Position numbers and translations under genes: made by a program
Part shown: positions 22,189 to 27,530 of the stretch, piece by piece
Position numbering within the stretch: position 1 is the stretch's first letter
How the letters are laid out: every line of letters starts with the position of its first letter
From: CAZKMQ01 sp964554065
GTDB lineage: Bacteria; Patescibacteriota; Patescibacteriia; Magasanikbacterales; JBBTQS01
Assembly: GCA_964554065.1 (NCBI GenBank)
Contig: CAZKMQ010000005.1
Location: forward strand, 1-27,530
Direction of reading: 5' to 3'
DNA: 27,530 bases
The notes under the pieces: generated by a model
The model's database searches: none
The model's input: the letters and a program-made list of their open reading frames with translations, nothing else
Told to the model about the DNA's origin: nothing

Positions 22189-22217
22189 TTGACAAAATCA
22201 GTAAAATGTGCTAGAAT
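22189..22217 (+). promoter_or_regulatory. Promoter of the WVVEQ gene pair
   Basis: TTGACA, 17 bases, TAGAAT preceded by TGC. The spacer matches that of the promoter at 9499 at most positions. Confidence 0.8.
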
Positions 22218-22232
22218 CAATCATTCGTAGTG

Positions 22233-22279
22233 CCAAAAGGTTTGGTACCGCGATGCCAATCCTAAGCTGTCTTATGGCA
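22233..22279 (+). promoter_or_regulatory. Two leader hairpins before the WVVEQ gene pair
   Basis: CCAAA-AGG-TTTGG (22233-22245), and TGCCA (22254-22258) with TGGCA (22275-22279) enclosing TAAG/CTTA. The second ends 14 bases before GTG 22294. Confidence 0.45.
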
Positions 22280-22293
22280 GAAAGGGCAAGCTA

Positions 22294-22623
22294 GTGCACG
22301 AGATTATTGCAGACTTCCTCCTTGGAGGAATCCTCATTTTTTCAGCCATCTGCGTGTTCTACCTTTCGTGGGTGGTTGAGCAGTTGATGATTGAGTACAG
22401 CAGGCTTGTGAAGATTTTTGACTGCATCTTCATGTTCTTCTGTTATGCTTCCGGGTGCTTTTTGTTCTACTGGAGCCTGGTGGGTTTGTTCATGTTTGGA
22501 GTGGACTCAACAGCCTGGTGCGTCTCATTCGCCTTCTGGTCGTCTTTCGGGATTTTCTTGTGCATCCCGTGGGAAAAAGGAGAGCGAGACTCAGCGCTCA
22601 TGATCAGGTTCGTCAGTCCGTAA
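22294..22623 (+). CDS. Small membrane protein with WVVEQ motif, 109 aa (first of a tandem pair)
   Basis: GTG 22294 with a weak Shine-Dalgarno (AAAGGG). Three hydrophobic segments (about 8-27, 40-68 and 72-92) make it a three-span membrane protein rich in Phe, Trp and Cys. The first segment ends in LSWVVEQ and starts FLLGG, a pattern repeated in the next gene (VLLGG...WVVEQ). The C-terminus is charged (EKGERDSALMIR). No family is recognised. It is the first gene of a two-gene unit with its own promoter. Confidence 0.7.
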   Translation: MHEIIADFLLGGILIFSAICVFYLSWVVEQLMIEYSRLVKIFDCIFMFFCYASGCFLFYWSLVGLFMFGVDSTAWCVSFAFWSSFGIFLCIPWEKGERDSALMIRFVSP

Positions 22624-22636
22624 CAAGGGGGTTGGG

Positions 22637-22957
22637 ATGTTCTCGTTTATCATCGCAGTCCTACTTGGCGGAGGCTCAGTGCTGTTTACGTACTGCGGCT
22701 GGGTAGTTGAGCAGGATCTTCGTGTAGCAGAGCAGGCAGACATGGCAAAGCGCGTGACGTTGTATTGTGCCTGCGCTGTGTTGGTTTGTGCGGGTGTTGG
22801 CTTGTTCGCACTTGCCATTTTCCTGCACAGCGATCAGTTACAGCTCAGTACATACATGAGCTTCCTGGTTTCAGCAGGGCTCATGATCTGGGCGTGTAAG
22901 CCAATTTCAGCGCAGAAGCGATCAAGCTCAAGACTTGGGAAGCTGCTTCTGAAATAA
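22637..22957 (+). CDS. Small membrane protein with WVVEQ motif, 106 aa (second of a tandem pair)
   Basis: ATG 22637 follows the previous stop by 13 bases, with AGGGGG about six bases upstream. Three hydrophobic segments are visible and the first carries LLGGGSVLFTYCGWVVEQ, matching the neighbour's LLGG...WVVEQ pattern. A basic C-terminal tail (KPISAQKRSSSRLGKLLLK) suggests the inside location of that end. Beyond the shared motif and topology the two proteins have diverged strongly, so an old tandem duplication is an inference. Function is unknown; they may form a hetero-oligomer. Confidence 0.7.
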   Translation: MFSFIIAVLLGGGSVLFTYCGWVVEQDLRVAEQADMAKRVTLYCACAVLVCAGVGLFALAIFLHSDQLQLSTYMSFLVSAGLMIWACKPISAQKRSSSRLGKLLLK

Positions 22958-22965
22958 CACCGCAC

Positions 22966-23027
22966 GTGTGAGCGGTCGCGATCACACAAAACGAAAACCG
23001 GCACTAGGTAACACTAGGTCGGTTTTT
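22966..23027 (+). terminator. Hairpin plus intrinsic terminator
   Basis: GTGTGA (22966-22971) pairs with TCACAC (22982-22987). Then AAAACCG (22994-23000) pairs with CGGTTTT (23020-23026) and a T run. The terminator loop contains a tandem CACTAGGTAA/CACTAGGT repeat. Confidence 0.75.
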
Positions 23028-23039
23028 GCGTTGCTTAGG

Positions 23040-23069
23040 TTGAATTAATTATAAGTATTGGTGTACAAT
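23040..23069 (+). promoter_or_regulatory. Probable promoter of the 23097/23673 gene pair
   Basis: TTGAAT (23040-23045), 18 bases, TACAAT (23064-23069). The predicted start near 23076 leaves about 20 bases of leader without a Shine-Dalgarno. Confidence 0.55.
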
Positions 23070-23096
23070 AATGGTGTAAATTTTAGATTAAAAAAT

Positions 23097-23651
23097 ATGT
23101 CTGGAGAACCAAAGCCTGACTCAGAAACAATGAGGACAATAAAGGAGAATTTAAATAAAGAAGGTTGGGAAGGGGATGAGGAAGGTGCTGCAGCAGTGTT
23201 TGTTGGAACAAAAGAAGAGGCAGAGCAGCATCGTAAACGCGTGGAAACAGAGGGGAAATCAGTTGACTTGCGTACGCATATTCATTTGAATTCATGGGTT
23301 GTGATACCTGAGGATTATGAATACTCTTCTGAAGAGGATAAGGCTGCAGTGGAAAGAATGAAACCAGGTGATATATATATGGAATTTGGAGGTTTGCATG
23401 CTAGAACTATACTGATATATTTTAGTAAGAACAGGGATATTAAAAGAGTAGAAATTGGACCGGAGTTTTTTGTTGATAAATGGGGAAGAGGTGAGGAGAG
23501 ATTGGCTGAAGATGATTTAAAGTCTAGTCTGGGTGAGCTTGGGTTCAATATCAAAGGAGATGGTTTTGATCTTGCGACCACTGTTCACTCTGTTAAAAAT
23601 GAAAGAAAGAAAAAAGCAGAACAAGAGAAAAAAGACGAATTTGAGTTTTAA
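23097..23651 (+). CDS. Cytosolic protein of unknown function, 184 aa
   Basis: ATG 23097 (MSGEPKPDSETMRTIKENL) is chosen from the promoter position; a start at 23058 would lie before the transcript. The protein is soluble and highly charged, with a mixed alpha/beta centre (GDIYMEFGGLHARTILIYF, KRVEIGPEFFVDKW) and a Lys/Glu helix at the C-terminus (NERKKKAEQEKKDEFEF). There is no signal peptide or membrane segment. I recognise no family. It is followed after 21 bases by a second orphan with similar charge, and the pair ends at a strong terminator. Confidence 0.7.
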   Translation: MSGEPKPDSETMRTIKENLNKEGWEGDEEGAAAVFVGTKEEAEQHRKRVETEGKSVDLRTHIHLNSWVVIPEDYEYSSEEDKAAVERMKPGDIYMEFGGLHARTILIYFSKNRDIKRVEIGPEFFVDKWGRGEERLAEDDLKSSLGELGFNIKGDGFDLATTVHSVKNERKKKAEQEKKDEFEF

Positions 23652-23672
23652 TTAAATCATTAGAACAAACAT

Positions 23673-24164
23673 ATGGGAGAATTAGGAAAAAAATTAGTAG
23701 ATTTTAAAGAAAAATCTCAGAATGCAAAAGAGGAGGCCGAAGGCTTCACATCTGAAACAGAAGTATCTCCAGATTTGCATGAGGGGCAAAAACAGATAAT
23801 GGAAAATTGGGCTAACATGTCAGGTCATCTTGAGTCTAAAGGTAAAAAAGGTTATCTCACTGTTGATTATGGAAGAGACGCTGAAGGTTATGCAGTGTAT
23901 GAAGAAAAAGTGATAAAAGGGATGATAGATGGTCATGAAGTGGTGTGCTCTAGAAAAGAATACAGGGGTAAAGGTTCTACACCAATAATGTCAGTAGACA
24001 ATATGAAATGTCCGACTGACGTTGCTAAACGTTTTTGGGATGAGTATGGTGTAAGTGCGTATTCGCTTGAAGATGAGAAGAAACATGTGGAGAAAATGAA
24101 GTCGGAAATGGAAAAGCAAAGTGAAGAAGAGCTAACAGCAGAGATAAATAAAACATTGTTTTAA
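23673..24164 (+). CDS. Cytosolic protein of unknown function, 163 aa
   Basis: ATG 23673. A Lys/Glu-rich N-terminal helix (LGKKLVDFKEKSQNAKEEAE) is followed by a beta-containing middle (GYLTVDYGRDAEGYAVYEEK, DGHEVVCSRKEY) and a C-terminal coiled-coil-like helix (EDEKKHVEKMKSEMEKQSEE). It is soluble and has no membrane segment. No family is recognised. It is cotranscribed with the 184-aa gene upstream; the matched style suggests that the two work together, which is inference. Confidence 0.7.
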   Translation: MGELGKKLVDFKEKSQNAKEEAEGFTSETEVSPDLHEGQKQIMENWANMSGHLESKGKKGYLTVDYGRDAEGYAVYEEKVIKGMIDGHEVVCSRKEYRGKGSTPIMSVDNMKCPTDVAKRFWDEYGVSAYSLEDEKKHVEKMKSEMEKQSEEELTAEINKTLF

Positions 24165-24169
24165 AGGAT

Positions 24170-24215
24170 TTAAAAAAGCCGGCCGCAGGCATGTCTTGTG
24201 GGCCGGCTTTTTTAA
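24170..24215. terminator. Strong bidirectional intrinsic terminator
   Basis: TTAAAAAAGCCGGCC pairs perfectly with GGCCGGCTTTTTTAA around a 16-base loop, between convergent genes ending at 24164 and 24212 (cysS). Confidence 0.9.
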
Positions 24216-25603
24216 TTTTCCTCTATTTCTTGTCCGTCTTCAGTATCTTTCACTTTCCAGCCTTTTTTTCGAATTTCTTCTCGGAGTGCGTCAGATTCTT
24301 CCCAGTTTTTTTTCAGCCGAGCATCCTCGCGCGCGTCTAAGAGTTTTTGAATATTTTTTGGCAAATCTTGTGTGGCTTTTTTTCGTGCAACTTTGGCAGC
24401 AAGATCCAGACCAAGAATGTCATCAAACAGAAGAATTGTTGCTACAATATCCGGATCAACTGGTCCGCGTTTTTTAAGTGCTTTCCATATAATACCAATC
24501 GCTTTTGGTGCGTTGAGATCATCGTTCAGCGCTTTTTCAATGTCATGATACAGCGCGTCATGGCGCATTGGTGTTGGTGTAACTGTTGCTAGGCGCGCGA
24601 CCATCTTTTCAAGTGTTTTTTGTGCAGCATCAAGTGACTCCCAAGTGAAATTTAGTTGTTTACGATAATGAGTTTGCAAAAGAAGGTATCGATAGGCAAG
24701 CGGATCGTAATTTTTTTTGACAAGAGTGCCAAGTGTAATAAAGTTGCCCTTTGATTTTCCCATGCGCGCCTCATCTATAACCAGAAATTCACCATGACAC
24801 CACCATTTTGCAAATGGTTTTCCAGCCGCAGCTTCAGATTGCGCGATTTCATTGCTGTGATGAACCGGAATGTGATCAATTCCTCCGCAGTGGATATCAA
24901 TAGTATCGCCAAGTTCAGATTGCGCCATTGCACTACACTCAACATGCCATCCCGGAAATCCTTTGCCCCAAGGCGAGTCCCATTCCATTTGGCGCTTGCT
25001 ATCTTTTGGTGAAAACTTCCACAGCGCAAAATCAGTTGGGTTGAGTTTTTCAGAATTTTTTTCAACTCGCGCGCCTTCTTGTAAACCTTTCAAATTAGCT
25101 TCGCCCATGAGCTTTCCGTATTTTTTGAATTTGCTAGTATCAAAATAAACACCATCAGAAGTGCTATATGTAAATCCTTTTTCTTCCAAAGTATTCACCA
25201 GCGCGATCTGCTGCTCAATATAATCAGTAGCCAGTGTGTATTTTGTTGGAGTCAAAATTCCCAAAGCTGCAAAATCTTTTTGAAATTGTTTTGTATAAAA
25301 CTGAGACAACTCCCAAACATCTTTTCCTTCTTTTTTCGCGGCCTTTTCCAATTTATCTTCACCACTATCCGCATCATCAGTTAAGTGTCCAACATCAGTT
25401 ATGTTCATCACATGGTTAACAGTCAATCCGTTGTGTTGCAACACACGCCTTAGCACATCTTCAAAAACATAAGTGCGCAAATTACCAATGTGCAAATAGT
25501 TGTACACAGTTGGGCCGCATGTATACAAAGAAACCGAGTCGCCATTAAGAGGCTTGAACTCTGCTTTCTTTCTCGTCAAGGAATTGTATAGTTTCAAATC
25601 CAT
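24212..25603 (-). CDS. cysS: Cysteinyl-tRNA synthetase
   Basis: 463 residues, normal length for the class I enzyme. Seen: zinc ligand C29 in LYTCGPTVYNYLHIGN with HIGN at 38-41 as the ATP motif, GWHVECSAMA and HCGGIDHIPVHHSNE with further zinc ligands, and MGKSKGN as the KMSKS-type loop. The helical C-terminal anticodon region ends with DARLKKNWEESDALREEIRK. It charges tRNA-Cys with cysteine. ATG 25603 (MDLKLYNSLTRKK) is chosen over an upstream GTG/TTG start, since that would cross the divergent pilM promoter. The -10 box shared with pilM suggests a nearly leaderless message. Confidence 0.96.
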   Translation of the reverse strand: MDLKLYNSLTRKKAEFKPLNGDSVSLYTCGPTVYNYLHIGNLRTYVFEDVLRRVLQHNGLTVNHVMNITDVGHLTDDADSGEDKLEKAAKKEGKDVWELSQFYTKQFQKDFAALGILTPTKYTLATDYIEQQIALVNTLEEKGFTYSTSDGVYFDTSKFKKYGKLMGEANLKGLQEGARVEKNSEKLNPTDFALWKFSPKDSKRQMEWDSPWGKGFPGWHVECSAMAQSELGDTIDIHCGGIDHIPVHHSNEIAQSEAAAGKPFAKWWCHGEFLVIDEARMGKSKGNFITLGTLVKKNYDPLAYRYLLLQTHYRKQLNFTWESLDAAQKTLEKMVARLATVTPTPMRHDALYHDIEKALNDDLNAPKAIGIIWKALKKRGPVDPDIVATILLFDDILGLDLAAKVARKKATQDLPKNIQKLLDAREDARLKKNWEESDALREEIRKKGWKVKDTEDGQEIEEN

Positions 25604-25610
25604 GCTTCTA

Positions 25611-25620
25611 TGGTATACTA
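25611..25620. promoter_or_regulatory. Shared -10 region of divergent cysS and pilM (both near-leaderless)
   Basis: TGGTATACTA: on the plus strand TGG-TATACT is an extended -10 with a start near 25626, four bases before ATG 25630. On the minus strand the palindromic core GTATAC gives TATACC, with a start near 25605, two bases before ATG 25603. The plus-strand reading is the stronger. Confidence 0.5.
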
Positions 25621-25629
25621 TCTTCATCT

Positions 25630-26718
25630 ATGAGTCTATTTTCTAAAAAAAGCACAAACGTCCTTGGCGTTGATATCGGTGCTGGAGGTGTGAAAATGGT
25701 AGGTCTTGCAAAAAGCGGCAAACGTCCGCGATTATTTACGTACGGCATGGCAGATGCGCGATCGCCAATCGTGCATATGCAATCAGAAAAGCCTGAAGAG
25801 GAAAAGAAAGCGATTGAGATGCAGGCAAGTCGTTTGCGTCGTGTGTATGAAGCGAGCAAATCCAAAGCCACTCTTGCTTCAGCAAGTATACCTGTGTCTC
25901 ATGTTTTTTCAGTTATGGTTCGTGTTGAGGTTGGTGATAAGAAGATAATGCAAGAAGCAGCTGAAGCGCAAGCAAAGAAGTTACTTCCGTATCCAGCTGA
26001 AGAAATGGTACTAGACACGCGCATAATGGAGGAGCGCATCAAAGATATGGGTGAGAAGAAGAAGGCAAAGACGCGTGAAGTGCTTGTTATTGCAACTCTT
26101 CGCAAGATTGTTGAAAGGTATAGTAAGATTTTCCACCAGGCTGGGATAACACTTGACTCATTAGAAACTGAGGCATTTGCCTTAGTGCGATCTCTTGTGG
26201 GCAATGATCCTGCCACAACCATGATTGTGGATATTGGAACTGAGCGTACGAATTTCTTTATGGTTGAGCGTGGTATTCCGCGAACACAGCGAAGTATTGA
26301 ATTAGGTGGTGCATCATTTACAAAATACATTCAGGATATTTTGCAGATTGAAGAGGGTCAGGCTGAGCAAATTAAGAAGGATTTGAGTAGAAGTGAGAAT
26401 AAAGAAGCGCAGCAAATTGTGCGTGATATTCTTGAGCGTAGTTTGCAGCCTATTGTGAAGGAGATTGAATATGGAGTGATGTTGTTTTCTGAGCAAACGC
26501 ATCGCAAGAATTCTCGTCCAGAAAAAATAATCCTCACCGGTGGTTCATCCGGAATTCCACAGCTAGGGAACATGCTCGAGGATTATTTCAAAATAAAAGC
26601 ATATATTGGTGATCCATGGGCACGTGTCCTTTCACCAGCTGAAATCAAGCCTGTATTGCACAGTATTGGACCGCGTATGAGCGTGGCTCTAGGCCTGGCT
26701 TTGCGTCTTGCCCTGTGA
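25630..26718 (+). CDS. pilM: Type IV pilus assembly ATPase-like protein PilM
   Basis: 362 residues with the actin/FtsA-like fold of PilM. Phosphate-1 motif GVDIGAGGVKMV (13-24), a 1C-like insertion with SIPVSHVFSVMVRV and LPYPAEEMVLD, phosphate-2 motif MIVDIGTERTNFF near 197-209, and the adenosine motif IILTGGSSGIPQLG near 298. PilM binds the cytoplasmic tail of PilN and ATP in the inner-membrane pilus platform. It leads a plus-strand operon with a degenerate receiver and a pseudopilin; pilN and pilO are not seen and may lie beyond the edge or elsewhere. It has no Shine-Dalgarno. Confidence 0.93.
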   Translation: MSLFSKKSTNVLGVDIGAGGVKMVGLAKSGKRPRLFTYGMADARSPIVHMQSEKPEEEKKAIEMQASRLRRVYEASKSKATLASASIPVSHVFSVMVRVEVGDKKIMQEAAEAQAKKLLPYPAEEMVLDTRIMEERIKDMGEKKKAKTREVLVIATLRKIVERYSKIFHQAGITLDSLETEAFALVRSLVGNDPATTMIVDIGTERTNFFMVERGIPRTQRSIELGGASFTKYIQDILQIEEGQAEQIKKDLSRSENKEAQQIVRDILERSLQPIVKEIEYGVMLFSEQTHRKNSRPEKIILTGGSSGIPQLGNMLEDYFKIKAYIGDPWARVLSPAEIKPVLHSIGPRMSVALGLALRLAL

Positions 26719-26734
26719 TACACTACAGGTAAAT

Positions 26735-27118
26735 ATGCCTAAAACAAAGGAAAAAACTGAAATATTGTTTGTAGAGCCAGACGCATTTCTTGCCGAACTG
26801 CTCAAGATCAAACTAGAGCTGGATGGATTAGGTGTGACTGTTGTTCCAACAGTAAAACGAATGCAAGAGAAGCTCAAGAAAAAGGATTTTGCTCTAATAA
26901 TGATTGAAATGAGTGTGGGAGCAGAAGAGGCACTCCAACAAATCAAGAGCAGCACAAAGACAAAGCACATTCCAGTTATTGTTTCTGCGCCATATGCCAC
27001 TCGCGAGGATGTATCAAGAGCAAGTGCTGCAGGAGCCAAGGAATTTGTTATTACAACACAATGCACACCAACAGAATTAACTCAGAGAATAAAGTTATGC
27101 GTAAAGGATTCACATTAA
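26735..27118 (+). CDS. Degenerate response-regulator receiver domain, 127 aa
   Basis: A stand-alone receiver fold: EILFVEPDAFLAELLKIKLE (E14 and D16 as the acidic pair), FALIMIEMSVG where the phospho-acceptor position is E58 instead of Asp, PVIVSAPY with the conserved Ser/Thr position, and GAKEFVITTQC where the usual Lys is a Thr. With Asp replaced by Glu and Lys missing it is probably not phosphorylated and may be locked in one state. It lies 16 bases after pilM and overlaps the pseudopilin start by 22 bases, so it is likely a pilus protein-protein adaptor (inference). There is no output domain. ATG 26735 is chosen over an upstream TTG inside pilM. Confidence 0.85.
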   Translation: MPKTKEKTEILFVEPDAFLAELLKIKLELDGLGVTVVPTVKRMQEKLKKKDFALIMIEMSVGAEEALQQIKSSTKTKHIPVIVSAPYATREDVSRASAAGAKEFVITTQCTPTELTQRIKLCVKDSH

Positions 27119-27530
27119 TAGAATTACTTGTCGTGATCGCCATTATTGGAATTTTTTCTACTTTGGCTGTTGTGGCGTTGGGACAAGCACAGGAAAGCGC
27201 TCGTGATAAGGTGCGAATTGCAGATATTACAGTCGTGCATGCGAATTTAGAATTATATTTTGCCACACAAAAGGAATATCCACATGCTGATGAGCCAATT
27301 GAGATCGGTGCAGGCGATTATAGATTGATCTGTGATGATGGGGAGGATGGTTTTGCTGGAGGAGTGGATGAGTGTCTTGATGAGTTGCAAAGTGTGATCC
27401 CGCGCGCGCCAAGCGGAACAGGATCATATGTATATGAATCAAAAGAGCCGTACACAACTTATACGGTTGGGGCAAATCTTGAAGGAGAAGTAGGAGGATT
27501 GACCGGATCAGTGCGCATTGGTCCGTCAGG
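27097..27530 (+). CDS. Type IV pseudopilin (cut by the window edge)
   Basis: ATG 27097 overlaps the receiver gene by 22 bases. The start MRKGFTLIELLVVIAIIG is a textbook class III signal: cleavage between G4 and F5, Glu at mature position 5, then a hydrophobic helix to about residue 27. The head begins with SARDKVRIADITVVHANLE and a YPHADEP segment, similar to the small pseudopilins of Gram-positive-type and Patescibacteria pili. Two Cys (LICDDGEDG, DECLDEL) could form a disulfide. The frame is open to position 27530, 144 residues so far. Confidence 0.9.
   Translation, partial: MRKGFTLIELLVVIAIIGIFSTLAVVALGQAQESARDKVRIADITVVHANLELYFATQKEYPHADEPIEIGAGDYRLICDDGEDGFAGGVDECLDELQSVIPRAPSGTGSYVYESKEPYTTYTVGANLEGEVGGLTGSVRIGPS

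Noticed and set aside
23002..23019. Tandem CACTAGGTAA/CACTAGGT as a CRISPR or phase-variable repeat
   Set aside because: There are only two short copies, inside a terminator loop, with no spacers.
1..27530. Recoded UGA (as in Gracilibacteria or Absconditabacteria)
   Set aside because: Several complete genes, such as greA and pilM, end at TGA at the expected family length.

Overview
The window reads as a chromosomal segment of a Patescibacteria/CPR bacterium, probably of the Paceibacteria (Parcubacteria) type. The reasons are a pilM/pseudopilin cluster without outer-membrane or LPS genes, a VirD4/TraG-like ATPase in one operon with dnaX and two short proteins of the kind seen in these genomes, a large secreted repeat protein next to glycosyltransferases, and compact leaderless genes. 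TGA is used as a stop, so the code is standard. No rRNA, CRISPR array or transposase is visible.

Layout. 1-1190: the end of a Cys-rich protein and a membrane-anchored orphan, each closed by a terminator. 1189-4114 (minus): a GT-C glycosyltransferase and a GT2-methyltransferase fusion, divergent from a 1119-aa secreted repeat protein (4212-7571). 7617-9410 (minus): typA. 9499-11080: two more orphan exported proteins, each with its own promoter and terminator. 11088-14145 (minus): a DEAD-box RNA helicase, a PIF1-like helicase, a candidate structured RNA directly in front of the PIF1 gene, and an unlisted 40-aa basic protein. 14205-15113: greA, a short degenerate-looking stretch and tRNA-Gln(CUG), whose 3' end is duplicated 171 bp away. 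15145-20504 (minus): the operon of a 160-aa protein, the VirD4/TraG-like ATPase, a 212-aa protein and dnaX. 20572-21492: corA. 21544-22957: a nest of small exported or membrane proteins, including an unlisted 37-aa peptide and two tandem WVVEQ-motif proteins. 23097-24164: two cytosolic orphans. 24212-25603 (minus): cysS. 25630-27530: pilM, a degenerate receiver domain and a pseudopilin cut by the window edge.

The most striking pattern is that genes fall into two expression styles. Housekeeping and operon-leading genes (greA, the 40-aa protein, the 160-aa/ATPase operon, pilM, probably cysS and the GT operon) have TATACT-like -10 boxes so close to the ATG that their mRNAs should be leaderless, with no Shine-Dalgarno. 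A scattered set of small orphan membrane or secreted proteins (445, 9628, 10396, 21657, 22073, 22294/22637) instead has TTGACA-N17 promoters, mostly good Shine-Dalgarno sites, often a leader hairpin, richer G/C codon endings, and a private terminator. The other standout is the roughly 144-nt candidate RNA at 13836-13979: promoter, closing stem and U-tract all fit a discrete transcript or a leader switch ending five bases before the PIF1 helicase start codon.
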